Position numbers and translations under genes: made by a program
The notes under the pieces: generated by a model
Told to the model about the DNA's origin: nothing
Databases searched by the model: none
What the model saw: the letters and a program-made list of their open reading frames with translations, nothing else
NCBI RefSeq assembly: GCF_001953885.1
Contig: NZ_MQUS01000052.1
Span: 1 to 42,715 of the forward strand
DNA from: Streptomyces sp. IMTB 2501
Lineage (GTDB): Bacteria; Actinomycetota; Actinomycetes; Streptomycetales; Streptomycetaceae
DNA length: 42,715 nucleotides
Direction: 5' to 3'
Shown: positions 21,815 to 30,508 of the stretch, one piece after another
Layout: every line of letters begins with the position of its first letter
How positions within the stretch are numbered: position 1 is the first letter of the stretch

Positions 21815-23365
21815 GTGAGCGCCGTCGCACAGGCGCAAGAGACCGCCGTACGGCCGAGGAAACGTGCCGGCAAGGCGGGGCCGACTCTCGTCGCCGTGGC
21901 GCTGGCCAGCGTCCTGCTGCCGCTCAGCACCACGGGCCCGGCCGTGGCACTGCCGCGGCTGGCCACCGCCGTGCACGCCGGGAACGGCGCCGCGCAGTGG
22001 GTGCAGAACGCCTACGGAGTCACTTTCGCGGCGTGCCTGCTGGCCGCCGGAGGGCTGGCCGACCGGTTCGGGCGCCGCAGGGTCCTGCTGTGGGGAGTCA
22101 TCACGTTCATGGCGATGTCGGCGCTGTCCGCGCTCGCGGACGACATCGTCGTCATCGACGTCGCCCGCGCCGTCCAGGGCATCGGGGCCTCGGGCATCCT
22201 CACATCGGGCGCCGCGGTCTTCGGGGCCGCGTTCACCGGCCGGGCCAGGGCGCGCGCCTTCGGCGTGCTCGGGGCGTCGTTCGGCTTCGGACTGGCGCTC
22301 GGGCCGCTGGTCGCGGGCGCCCTGGTGAACGCCACCGGCTGGCGCGGCGTGTTCTGGATGAACGTCGTGCTCGGCGCCGTGGTGCTGTTCCTGATCCCGA
22401 ACATCGCCGAGTCGCGCGACCCCGGCGCGGGACGCGTGGACTGGGCGGGCCTGCTCACCTTCAGCGCGAGCCTGTTCTGCGTGGCCCTGGTGTTCGTCGA
22501 GGGTCCCGCGCACGGCTGGACGTCCGCCGAGGTCATCACCTCGCTCGTGCTCGCCGCCGCGTTCATGGCCCTGTTCGTGGTGGCCGAACTCCGAGTCGCA
22601 CGGCCGATGTTCGACCTCACGCTGTTCCGGCGGCCCACATTCATCGTCGTGGTCTGCCAGCCCTTCACCATCACCTTCGGGTTCGTGGTGCTCCTGATCT
22701 ACCTGCCGCAGTACTTCCAGGGCGTCGGCAGCCACAGCGCCACCGCGTCGGGCGCGCTCCTGATGCCGCTGACCCTGCCCGTCCTCGTGCTTCCGCTCGC
22801 CCTCAGCCGGATCGCCGACCGGATGCCGCTGCGCGTGCTGCTCGCCCTGTCGTCGGTACTCATCACGGTCGGCTCACTGTGGCTGCTCGTCCTGCGGCCC
22901 GACAGCGGTGCCCAGCTCATCGGCCCGCTCCTGGTGTTCGGGACCGGCGTGGGCAGCGCCTTCGGGATCATGGACAACGCGGCGGTGTCCGTGGTGCCGC
23001 CCGAGCGGTCCGGCATGGCCTCGGGCATCTTCAACACGATGCGGATCACCGGCGAGTCCATCGCCATCGCCGCCGCGGGCGGCTTCCTCACCAGCGTGAC
23101 CGCGTCCAAGATCGCCGGCCGGGTCCCCGGCGCCGGCCGCAGCGCGGCCGCCCTCGCGGGCGACGCCGTCCAGGGGCGGCTGCCCGCCACCAGCCACGCG
23201 GTGCGCGGCGTGGTCACCGACGGCCTGACGTCCGCCCTGCACCTGGCCTTCGTCCTGCTGGCCGCCCTGGCCCTGACCGGCGCCGCCGTCACCTTCTTCG
23301 TCATCCGCGAGAGGGACCTCGACCACCAGCGCGCCGACGACCAACAGAAAGGCAGCACTTCGTGA
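21815..23365 (+). CDS. DHA2-family (EmrB/QacA-type) 14-TM MFS exporter
   Basis: This 516-residue drug/proton antiporter starts at GTG 21815 behind AAGGGGG; a TTG-initiated extension to 21740 lacks a site. The signature motif A is GGLADRFGRRRVLLWG (between TM2 and TM3). Motif C-like glycine-rich stretches occur near GASFGFGLALGPLVAGAL, and about 14 hydrophobic helices are visible. It most likely exports the cluster's product or a related toxin. The stop overlaps the next start (GTGA), so the aldo/keto reductase is translationally coupled. It faces the FAD monooxygenase across a short divergent promoter with a MarR-like dyad. Confidence 0.93.
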   Translation: MSAVAQAQETAVRPRKRAGKAGPTLVAVALASVLLPLSTTGPAVALPRLATAVHAGNGAAQWVQNAYGVTFAACLLAAGGLADRFGRRRVLLWGVITFMAMSALSALADDIVVIDVARAVQGIGASGILTSGAAVFGAAFTGRARARAFGVLGASFGFGLALGPLVAGALVNATGWRGVFWMNVVLGAVVLFLIPNIAESRDPGAGRVDWAGLLTFSASLFCVALVFVEGPAHGWTSAEVITSLVLAAAFMALFVVAELRVARPMFDLTLFRRPTFIVVVCQPFTITFGFVVLLIYLPQYFQGVGSHSATASGALLMPLTLPVLVLPLALSRIADRMPLRVLLALSSVLITVGSLWLLVLRPDSGAQLIGPLLVFGTGVGSAFGIMDNAAVSVVPPERSGMASGIFNTMRITGESIAIAAAGGFLTSVTASKIAGRVPGAGRSAAALAGDAVQGRLPATSHAVRGVVTDGLTSALHLAFVLLAALALTGAAVTFFVIRERDLDHQRADDQQKGSTS

Positions 23366-24312
23366 AGACCCGTCCCCTCGGCACGACCGGCTGGAACGTC
23401 GGCCGTATCGGCCTCGGCTGCATGGGCATGAGCTTCGCCTACACCCCGGGCCGCCGCGACGACGCCGAGTCCGCGCAAGTGATCCGGCGGGCCGTCGACC
23501 TCGGCGTCACGCTCGTCGACACCGCCGACGTCTACGGCCCGCACACCAACGAGGAACTGGTCGGCAAGGCCCTCACGGGCCTGCGCGACGACGTGGTCCT
23601 CGCCGGCAAGTGCGGCCTCGTCGTCCGCGACGGCGACATCGTGCCCGACGGCCGCCCCGAGCACATCCGCGCCGCCGCCGACGGCTCGCTCGCCCGCCTC
23701 GGCGTCGACGAGATCGACCTCTACCAGCTGCACCGCGTCGACCCCCAGGTGCCCGTCGAGGAGACCTGGGGAGCCATGGCCGAGCTGGTCCGGGCCGGCA
23801 AGGTCCGCAGGATCGGGATGTCCGAGGCCACCGTCGCCGAGCTGGACGCCGCCCACGCCGTCCACGAAGTCGCCACTGTGCAGAGTGAGTTGTCGCTGTG
23901 GAGCCAGGACCAGCTGGAGGCGGTCGTACCGTGGTGCGCCGCGCACGGCGCCGCGTTCATCGCGTACGGGCCGCTGGGGCGCGCCTTCCTCACCGGCGCC
24001 GTCAAGCCGGGCCACCGGCTGGAGGACGGGGACTGGCGGCGGGGCAACCCGCGCTTCCAGGACGCGGCGATCACCGCCAACCAGCACATCGCGCAGGGCG
24101 TCGCCGACATCGCCGCCGCCCACCGGGCCACCCCGGCACAGGTCGCCCTCGCCTGGGTCCTCGCGCAGGCCCCGGACATCGTGCCCATCCCCGGCACCAA
24201 GCGCCTCGCCCACCTGGAGGAGAACGTCCGCGCGGACGGCGTCGAGCTGACCGCCGACGAGATCACCCGCCTCACCGCCCTGGGCCGCACCGCCGAGGGC
24301 CCCCGCTACTGA
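23362..24312 (+). CDS. Aldo/keto reductase (first)
   Basis: This 316-residue NADPH-dependent AKR starts at GTG 23362, overlapping the exporter stop. The catalytic tetrad is visible: Asp53 and Tyr58 in DTADVYGP, Lys83 in VVLAGKCG, and His124 in YQLHRVD. The C-terminal NADP pocket is IVPIPGTKRLAHLEENV. It is closest in form to the AKR families of YajO/pyridoxal-reductase type. It would reduce an aldehyde or ketone intermediate. The gap after it carries an unusual 9-bp tandem repeat leading into the next gene. Confidence 0.92.
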   Translation: MKTRPLGTTGWNVGRIGLGCMGMSFAYTPGRRDDAESAQVIRRAVDLGVTLVDTADVYGPHTNEELVGKALTGLRDDVVLAGKCGLVVRDGDIVPDGRPEHIRAAADGSLARLGVDEIDLYQLHRVDPQVPVEETWGAMAELVRAGKVRRIGMSEATVAELDAAHAVHEVATVQSELSLWSQDQLEAVVPWCAAHGAAFIAYGPLGRAFLTGAVKPGHRLEDGDWRRGNPRFQDAAITANQHIAQGVADIAAAHRATPAQVALAWVLAQAPDIVPIPGTKRLAHLEENVRADGVELTADEITRLTALGRTAEGPRY

Positions 24313-24340
24313 CGGCCGCACCCCGGCGGCCCCGCCCACG

Positions 24341-24409
24341 CACAAGAACCACAAGAACCCCAGGACCACAAGGACCACAAGGACCACAAGGACCACAAGG
24401 ACAAGGACC
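24341..24409 (+). repeat. 9-bp tandem repeat forming the leader and ribosome site of the next gene
   Basis: Two CACAAGAAC units (24341-24358), a spacer CCCAGGAC, four exact CACAAGGAC units (24367-24402) and a partial AAGGAC run directly into the ATG at 24410. Each late unit carries an AAGGA Shine-Dalgarno-like core, so the leader offers five tandem ribosome sites and the last is five bases or less from the start. Length change by slippage would vary the leader. Confidence 0.8.
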
Positions 24410-25462
24410 ATGAGAGCCAGCAGGACCACCGCACTCGCGCTGCTCGGCGCGGCCGCCGTCGCCGCGGGCGGCTTCACCTTCGCGGGGCAGGCCGCCGCCG
24501 TCTCCCAGGCGGACGCCGTGCACCGCGCCCACCACGCCGGCACCCGGCACCACCGCGCCCACACGACGCCCACCACGGTGGTGGCCGCCCTGAAGGGCGA
24601 CAAGCTCTACCCGGAGAGCCTCGTCGCGGACCCCGCCACCGGCGACATCTACGTCACGGGCTTCGGCGACGGCGCCGTCCAGCGCATCCCCGCGGGCAGC
24701 CGCACCGCCGAGGTCTTCCTGCCCGCGGGCACCGACGGCCGTACCGCCGCCACCGGCGCCAAGATCTGGGGCGACCAGCTGTGGGTGGCCGACTTCTCGG
24801 GCCTGAACGTCTACAGCCTCACCAGCAGGCAGCGCCTCGCGCACTTCGCGGCCCCCTTCGAGAAGGCCATGGTCAACGACATCGCCTTCACCGCCGACGG
24901 CACCGGATACCTGACCGACTCGGGCAATCCCGTGATCTACCAGGTCTCGCAGGCCGACATCGCCGCCTACGCCGACAAGCCGGGCGCCGAGCGGGCAAAG
25001 TCCCGGCTGCCGATCGGGCGCGACCTGAACGGCACCCCGGCCGCGTACACCCAGCACGACTCCCCGAACCTCAACGGCATCGTCAGCGACGGCCGTTACC
25101 TCGTCGCCGTCAACTTCACCTCGGGCCGGCTGTTCCGCGTGGACACCACCGACGGCGAGGTCCGCGAGATCGCCTACGACGGTCCCCGGCTCGTCAGCGG
25201 CGACGGACTGTTCCGCCGCGGCCGCACGCTGTACGCGGCCCGCAACAAGGCGAACGCCGTCACCAGGCTCTCCCTCGGCCGCGGAGACCTGACCGCGCAC
25301 GTCGAGAAGAACATCGAGTCGGCCGACCTCCAGATCCCCACCTCGGTCATCGCCTACGAGGGCCGGATCCTCGTCACACGCTCGCAGTTCGACAAGGGCG
25401 GCCCCTACGCGCCGGGCACCCCCGAGCTGCCCTTCAGCGTCGCGGCCGTAGCCGGCCTGTGA
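24410..25462 (+). CDS. Secreted beta-propeller protein (SMP-30/lactonase-like)
   Basis: This 350-residue protein starts at ATG 24410. A Sec-type signal peptide (MRASRTTALALLGAAAVAAGGFTFAGQAAA) ends near residue 30, then a His-rich stretch (about 38-52). A six-bladed propeller pattern follows: YPESLVADPATGDIYVTGF, GAKIWGDQLWVADFSGLNVYSL, VNDIAFTADGTGYLTDSGNPVIY, NLNGIVSDGRYLVAVNFTSGRLFRVD. Glu and Asn/Asp residues at the strand starts are those that hold calcium in gluconolactonase/SMP-30 proteins. It may act on a lactone outside the cell, which would be notable beside an AfsA-type gene, but the substrate is not known. Non-enzymatic propellers look alike. Confidence 0.8.
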   Translation: MRASRTTALALLGAAAVAAGGFTFAGQAAAVSQADAVHRAHHAGTRHHRAHTTPTTVVAALKGDKLYPESLVADPATGDIYVTGFGDGAVQRIPAGSRTAEVFLPAGTDGRTAATGAKIWGDQLWVADFSGLNVYSLTSRQRLAHFAAPFEKAMVNDIAFTADGTGYLTDSGNPVIYQVSQADIAAYADKPGAERAKSRLPIGRDLNGTPAAYTQHDSPNLNGIVSDGRYLVAVNFTSGRLFRVDTTDGEVREIAYDGPRLVSGDGLFRRGRTLYAARNKANAVTRLSLGRGDLTAHVEKNIESADLQIPTSVIAYEGRILVTRSQFDKGGPYAPGTPELPFSVAAVAGL

Positions 25463-25534
25463 GCGGCACCGCTCCCTCGCAGCCCCGTTTCCCGTAACCC
25501 CAACTCACCCATCCGGCAAGGAGATCGATCCACC

Positions 25535-26605
25535 ATGCGGTACCGCTACCTCGGCGACACCGGGCTCGCCGTCTCCGAGATCTGCTTCGGCGCCATGACC
25601 TTCGGCGGCGGCGCCTCCTTCCTCGGCGCTCCCGACCGCAACTGGTCGGAGTTCGGCACCGTCGACGACCAGAACGTCCTCCGCCTCATGGACATGGCCC
25701 TGGACGCGGGCGTCAACTTCTTCGACACCGCCGACGTGTACAAGAACGGCACCGGCGAGGAGTTCTTCGGGCAGACCCTGAACAAGGTCCGCGACAGGGT
25801 CGTCATCGGCACCAAGGGCCGCTGGCGCGTCGACGGCGACGGCCCGAACGACCTCGGCGCCACCCGCCACCACCTGTACGAGGCCGTCGACGCCAGCCTG
25901 CGCCGGCTGCGCACCGACTACATCGACCTGTACCACATCCACGGTTTCGACCCGCGCACCTCGCTCGACGAGACACTGCGGGTGCTCGACGACCTGATCC
26001 GCGCCGGCAAGATCCGCTACATCGGGGTCTCCAACTTCGCCGCCTGGCAGCTGATGAAGGCCCTGTCGGTCTCCGACCGCCGCAATCTCGCGAAGTTCGT
26101 CTGCTACCAGGGCTACTACAACCTGGCCGCGCGCGAACTGGAGCATGAGATCGTGCCGTTGGCGGTCGACCAGAAGGTCGGCATCACCGCGTGGAGCCCC
26201 CTCGCGGGCGGCTTCCTGACGGGCAAGTACAAGCGCGGCGAGGGCCGCCCGGCCGGCAGCCGCCTGTCCGAGGCGACGCCCGCCGAGTCCGCGCCGCTCA
26301 CCGACGAGGAGCAGGCGTACGACATCGTCGACGCGATGCGGCAGATCGCCGACGCGCGCGGCGCCTCCGTCGCGCAGGTCGCCCTGAACTGGGTGCTCGC
26401 CAAGCCGGGCATCACCTCCGCGGTGATCGGCGCCACCAAGCCGTACCAGCTTGAGGACAACCTCGCGGCGATGACCTGGACACTCACGGAGGCCGAGGTC
26501 GAGACCCTCGACAAGGTGAGCGCCGTGCGGGCGCCGTACCCCTACTGGCACATCGCCACGGTCGGCGCCGACCGGAAGCTGCCGGGGGACGTCTACCCGG
26601 CGTAG
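25535..26605 (+). CDS. Aldo/keto reductase (second)
   Basis: This 356-residue AKR starts at ATG 25535 behind AAGGAG. The tetrad is Asp64 and Tyr69 (DTADVYKN), Lys94 (VIGTKGRW) and His136 (YHIHGFD). Its longer loop SFLGAPDRNWSEFGTVDDQN and C-terminal SAVIGATKPYQLEDNLAAM resemble the AKR11/AKR13-like bacterial group. It differs enough from the first AKR (about a third similar by eye) to be a separate recruitment rather than a tandem duplicate. It is the last gene before a 181-bp gap that contains a common Streptomyces intergenic repeat. Confidence 0.92.
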   Translation: MRYRYLGDTGLAVSEICFGAMTFGGGASFLGAPDRNWSEFGTVDDQNVLRLMDMALDAGVNFFDTADVYKNGTGEEFFGQTLNKVRDRVVIGTKGRWRVDGDGPNDLGATRHHLYEAVDASLRRLRTDYIDLYHIHGFDPRTSLDETLRVLDDLIRAGKIRYIGVSNFAAWQLMKALSVSDRRNLAKFVCYQGYYNLAARELEHEIVPLAVDQKVGITAWSPLAGGFLTGKYKRGEGRPAGSRLSEATPAESAPLTDEEQAYDIVDAMRQIADARGASVAQVALNWVLAKPGITSAVIGATKPYQLEDNLAAMTWTLTEAEVETLDKVSAVRAPYPYWHIATVGADRKLPGDVYPA

Positions 26606-26644
26606 CGCTCCGCTGAGGGGGGGCGGTGCTTCGACCGCGGGCCC

Positions 26645-26687
26645 GTTGTGGCTGGTCGCGCAGTTCCCCGCGCCCCTTTCGGGGCGC
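26645..26687. repeat. Streptomyces-type interspersed intergenic repeat with hairpin
   Basis: The segment begins GTTGTGGCTGGTCGCGCAGT, continues into TTCCCCGCGCCCC, and ends in a hairpin (GCGCCCC 26670-26676 with 26681-26687, loop TTTC). I recognise it from memory as a sequence scattered between genes in many Streptomyces genomes. It may also act as a terminator after the second aldo/keto reductase. Confidence 0.65.
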
Positions 26688-26786
26688 CACGCCCCGCGTC
26701 TCGCAACCGAACCCCACCGACCGCCGTCGGGCCCCCGGTCTCTTCCCCCCGCCCGGTGACCCGGCGGCAACCCAAGGAGTTCATCC

Positions 26787-27839
26787 ATGACCGCTACCGA
26801 GCCCAGACAACTGACCTTCTGCTGCACGGTGAACCGCACGCTCGTGCACCGCGACTCGCTCGGCGAGGTCTTCCTCACCGACCTGCACACCGACGGTGAC
26901 GACGGCTACGCCGTCGCCGCCATGCTGCCCCGCTCGCACTCCTATTACGGCGACCACCTGCTGCGGCCCGCGATGTACGACCCGCTGCTGCTCCTGGAGA
27001 CCAGCCGGCAGGCCTGTCTGGCGGGGGCACACGCCTTCTTCGACGTACCGCTGGGCGACAAGTTCGTCCTCACCTTCCTGCGGATCAGCCTGATCCGGCC
27101 CGAGCTGCTCACCGTCGGCAGCCAGCCGCTGCGCCTGACCATGAAGGTCACCGTGACCGACCGGCGGGTGCGCGACGGCCGCGTCAGCGGCCTCGACAGC
27201 GCGCTCGAACTGTCGGTGGACGGCACGGTCGTCGGCTGGACCGGCGTCGGCCTGCGGTTCCGCAACGCCCGGTCGTACGCCGAGCTGCGCGCCGCAAACC
27301 GCGACGGCAAGCCCCTGCCGTCCAGCGCCGAGCTGCCCGCCGAACCCACCCGCAACCTCGTCGCCCCGCACCTCGTGGGCCGCGCCCTGCCCGGCAACGT
27401 GATCCTCACCGACGCCACCGGCGACAACGGCGACGCGTACGCCGCGCTGCACGTCCCGCCCGCGCACCCCAGCCTGTTCGACCACGCGCAGGACCACCTG
27501 CCCGGCATGGTCCTCACCGAGGCAGCGCGCCAGCTCGCCCTGTTCGCCGCCCTGGAGGCGCGGGGCCTGTCCCCGGCGAAGGCGTTCCCCAGCGACATCT
27601 ACGTCGTCTTCACCCGCTTCGGCGAGCTGGAGCCGCCCACGTCGCTCGCCGCCAAGGTGGGCGCTCCCGACGCCGGGGTGCGCCAGCACGCGGAGACCTT
27701 CTACACCCAAGGGGGCCCGCTGGAGCTGCCGGAGGAGAGCGGGCGCCCGCACACGGAGCTGCCGGTGACGGTCACCGCGTGGCAGGAGGAGAAGGAGTTG
27801 GCGACGTGCTCCATCACGCTGGCCACCCGCACCGACTAG
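26787..27839 (+). CDS. AfsA/ScbA-type butyrolactone (or furan) autoregulator synthase
   Basis: This 350-residue tandem hot-dog protein starts at ATG 26787 behind AAGGAG. It has the two AfsA repeats: the first with VHRDSLGEVFLTDL, DHLLRPAMYDPLLLLETSRQ (Glu71, Arg74); the second with FDHAQDHLPGMVLTEAARQ (Glu245, Arg248). AfsA-family enzymes condense a beta-ketoacyl thioester with dihydroxyacetone phosphate, giving a phosphorylated butenolide in gamma-butyrolactone synthesis, or furan precursors in the MmfL branch. Both Glu/Arg pairs are kept, so activity is expected. The gene overlaps the following HAD phosphatase, matching the AfsA-phosphatase pair of methylenomycin-furan loci (mmfL/mmfP). The precise branch needs a tree. 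Confidence 0.92.
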   Translation: MTATEPRQLTFCCTVNRTLVHRDSLGEVFLTDLHTDGDDGYAVAAMLPRSHSYYGDHLLRPAMYDPLLLLETSRQACLAGAHAFFDVPLGDKFVLTFLRISLIRPELLTVGSQPLRLTMKVTVTDRRVRDGRVSGLDSALELSVDGTVVGWTGVGLRFRNARSYAELRAANRDGKPLPSSAELPAEPTRNLVAPHLVGRALPGNVILTDATGDNGDAYAALHVPPAHPSLFDHAQDHLPGMVLTEAARQLALFAALEARGLSPAKAFPSDIYVVFTRFGELEPPTSLAAKVGAPDAGVRQHAETFYTQGGPLELPEESGRPHTELPVTVTAWQEEKELATCSITLATRTD

Positions 27840-28522
27840 GCGCCGCCTCTGGCGCGGTGCGCGCGGCGTTCTTCGACGTCGACGAGACGCTGATCCGCCG
27901 GAAGTCGATGTTCAGCTTCCTGGAGTTCCATCTGCGCAGGCGCGGGCGCCCGGACGGCACGTACGAACGCCTCACGGACGAGCTGCGGGCGGCCGCGGCC
28001 TCCGGCGTGCCGCGCCAGGAGATCAACCGGCGCTTCTACCGGCTGCTCGCGGGCGAGCCCGTCGAGGCGCTGACGGCGGCGGGCGAGGCGTGGTTCGCGC
28101 ACGAGGTCGAGCGGGGCCTGTTCATCGAGCCGACCCTGACGGAACTCGCCGAGCGGCGCGCGGCCGGGGACTTCGTGGTCCTCGTATCGGGCTCGTTCTT
28201 CGCGCCACTGGCGCCCCTCGCCGCGCAGTTGCACCCCCACTGGACGGTGTGCACCCGGCCGGTGGCCGTCGACGGCGTCCTCACCGGTGAGGTCACCGTC
28301 CCCGTCATCGGCGGGGTCAAGGGCCGGGTCGCCCGCCATACGGCGGCCCTGTGCGGCGTCGACCTGGCGGCGTCGAGCGCGTACGGGGACCACGCGAGCG
28401 ACCTCGCGCTGCTGAGCGCCGTCGGGCACCCGGTCGTCGTGGGCGACGACCCGGTACTGACCGCGCACGCGCGCAGCCGGGGCTGGCGGCACCTGCCGGT
28501 GCCGGACCCGGTGGACGCCTGA
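27806..28522 (+). CDS. HAD-superfamily phosphatase (SerB/MmfP-like)
   Basis: This HAD subfamily IB phosphatase has about 238 residues. Motif I is FFDVDETL (Asp24, Asp26), motif II is VVLVSGSFF, motif III Lys is GVKGRVARH and motif IV is YGDHASDLALL. The cap between motif I and II carries FSFLEFHLRRRG, as in SerB-like proteins. The start at GTG 27806 follows AAGGAG at nine bases and overlaps the AfsA gene by 34 bp. An alternative GTG at 27857 (no site) would avoid the overlap. By position next to AfsA it probably removes the phosphate from the condensed hormone precursor. Confidence 0.88.
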   Translation: MLHHAGHPHRLGAASGAVRAAFFDVDETLIRRKSMFSFLEFHLRRRGRPDGTYERLTDELRAAAASGVPRQEINRRFYRLLAGEPVEALTAAGEAWFAHEVERGLFIEPTLTELAERRAAGDFVVLVSGSFFAPLAPLAAQLHPHWTVCTRPVAVDGVLTGEVTVPVIGGVKGRVARHTAALCGVDLAASSAYGDHASDLALLSAVGHPVVVGDDPVLTAHARSRGWRHLPVPDPVDA

Positions 28523-28556
28523 GCACCGACATGAACACCAAGGGGGAATCAGAACG

Positions 28557-29600
28557 ATGAGTATCGGCATCGTCGGCACCGGCTCCTATCTGCCCGAGGC
28601 CGTCGTCACCAACGAGGAGATCGCGGGCCCGGCCGGGGTGACCGCCCAGTGGATCACCGACAAGACCGGGGTGCGTGAGCGCCGCCGGGCGGCCGGCTCG
28701 GAGGCCACGTCCGACCTGGCGGCGCGGGCCGGGGCGCAAGCGCTCGCCCAGGCGGGCATCCAGCCCGAGCAGGTGGCGTACGTCGTGGTCGCCACGTCGA
28801 CACCCGACCATCCGCAGCCGGCCACCGCGAGCATCGTCCAGGACCTGCTCGGCGCCCGGAACGCGGCGGCCTTCGACGTCAACGCCGTCTGCGCGGGCTT
28901 CACGTTCGCGCTGAGCGTCGGCGAGGGCCTGCTGCGCCGGGGCACGAACGAGATAGCCCCGTACGCCCTGATCATCGGCGCGGACATCTACTCACGGATC
29001 CTCGACTACACGGACCGCAGGACCTGCATCCTGTTCGGCGACGGCGCGGGGGCCGTCGTCCTCGGCCCGGTGGCCCCCGCCCTGGGCCTCATCGACACCC
29101 AGCTCACCACGCGCGGCGACGCCCACGACCTCATCAAGGTCCCGGCGGGCGGCAGCCGGCACCCGGCCTCGTACGAGACGCTGCGCGCCGGAGGCCACTT
29201 CTTCACCATGAACGGGCGCGGAGTGCGCCAGTTCGTGCACGACGAACTCCCGGGCATCATCGCCACGTTGCTCTACCGTTCCGGCACGCCGCTGGCCTCC
29301 GTCCGGCATCTGGTCCCCCATCAGGCGAACGGCGTCATGCTCGCCGACCTGTGGCCCGACCTCGGGCTGGTCAACGCCGAGCTGCACCTGGCGCTCCAGC
29401 GGCACGGCAACACCGGTGCAGCCTCGGTGCCGATCACCCTCGACCACGCGAACCGCGCGGGCAAGCTGCGCGAGGGCGAGACCGTCGTACTGACGGCGTT
29501 CGGCGGCGGTATGAGCGTCGGCACCACGGTGCTGCGGTGGGCCGCCACAGCGGCGCGGGCGCGCACGAGCGGCGCGGAACTCACGGGCGCGAGCGCCTGA
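28557..29600 (+). CDS. KAS III (FabH-like) ketoacyl synthase
   Basis: This 347-residue condensing enzyme starts at ATG 28557 behind AAGGGGGAA. The catalytic triad is Cys112 (NAVCAGFTFAL), His255 (VPHQANGV) and Asn285 (HGNTGAAS). The loop GDGAGAVVLG is standard. KAS III enzymes join an acyl-CoA starter to malonyl-ACP, or act as acyltransferases in specialised pathways. The trailing AARARTSGAELTGASA is extra. Directly after AfsA and HAD genes, it may build the beta-ketoacyl donor that AfsA uses, so the side chain could differ from the fatty-acid pool. The substrate cannot be told from sequence. Confidence 0.93.
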   Translation: MSIGIVGTGSYLPEAVVTNEEIAGPAGVTAQWITDKTGVRERRRAAGSEATSDLAARAGAQALAQAGIQPEQVAYVVVATSTPDHPQPATASIVQDLLGARNAAAFDVNAVCAGFTFALSVGEGLLRRGTNEIAPYALIIGADIYSRILDYTDRRTCILFGDGAGAVVLGPVAPALGLIDTQLTTRGDAHDLIKVPAGGSRHPASYETLRAGGHFFTMNGRGVRQFVHDELPGIIATLLYRSGTPLASVRHLVPHQANGVMLADLWPDLGLVNAELHLALQRHGNTGAASVPITLDHANRAGKLREGETVVLTAFGGGMSVGTTVLRWAATAARARTSGAELTGASA

Positions 29601-29677
29601 CGGCCCTCCTTCACTTCGCACTGTTCACCCCATTCCCGCCATTTCACCCCATCTGAACCGGAAGAAGGGACACCCCC

Positions 29678-30445
29678 ATGTCCGAAGAGCCCCAGAACCT
29701 CATCGGACGCGTCGCCGTGGTGACCGGGGCGGCCAGCGGCATCGGCGCCGCCACCGCCCGGCTGCTCGCCGCGCGCGGTGCGAAGGTCGCCCTGCTCGCC
29801 CGCCGCCGCGAGCGCCTCGACGCGCTGGCCGCCGGGATCACCGCGGCCGGCGGGGTCGCGCTCGCCGTCGCCGCCGACGTCACGGACGCCGACGCGCTGA
29901 GCACCGCGGCGGCGACGGTGCGCGAGGCGCTCGGCACCGTGGACCTGGTCGTCACCGGGGCCGGGGCGATGCTCACGGCGCCGTTCGAGCAGGGGCGCAC
30001 CCACGAGTGGGAGCGCATGATCGACACCAATCTCACCGGCCTGGTGCGCACCCTCCATGTCTTCGGGCCGCAGCTCACCGAGGCCGCGGCCGCCGGGCGC
30101 ACCGCCGACATCGTGAACATCTCCTCGATCGCGGCGCAGATCACGGCGCCCAATTTCGCGCTGTACTGCGCCACGAAGGCGGCGGTCAGCCATCTGTCGC
30201 GCAATCTGCGCACCGAGTTCGGTCCGCGGCGCGTCCGCGTCACCTCCCTCGAACCGGGCGTCGTGGACACCGAGCTGATGGACCACCTCGACGACCCCTC
30301 GGCCCAGGAATGGCTGACCGGCCTCATCAAGTCGATCGACGTGCTGTCCGACCGGGACGTCGCCGAGGTCATCGGCTTCACGGTGGCCCAGCCGCGGCAC
30401 GTCAACCTGCCCCAGATCGTGATCATGCCGACGGAACAGGTCTGA
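29678..30445 (+). CDS. Short-chain dehydrogenase/reductase
   Basis: This 255-residue classical SDR starts at ATG 29678 behind GAAGAAGGG. The cofactor motif is TGAASGIG (16-23), with Arg41-Arg43 favouring NADP(H). The catalytic residues are Ser148/149 (NISSIAA), Tyr162 and Lys166 (LYCATKAAVSH), and NLTG is kept. It resembles YdfG/clavulanate-dehydrogenase-type reductases. In butyrolactone pathways an NADPH reductase (BprA or ScbB type) finishes the ring and side chain, so this gene could supply that step. That is inferred from context. Confidence 0.92.
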   Translation: MSEEPQNLIGRVAVVTGAASGIGAATARLLAARGAKVALLARRRERLDALAAGITAAGGVALAVAADVTDADALSTAAATVREALGTVDLVVTGAGAMLTAPFEQGRTHEWERMIDTNLTGLVRTLHVFGPQLTEAAAAGRTADIVNISSIAAQITAPNFALYCATKAAVSHLSRNLRTEFGPRRVRVTSLEPGVVDTELMDHLDDPSAQEWLTGLIKSIDVLSDRDVAEVIGFTVAQPRHVNLPQIVIMPTEQV

Positions 30446-30508
30446 CGCCCTGCCCATGACCTCCCCCCACACAACCAGCACCCGCAACTCACCACAGGAG
30501 AAACGAAG

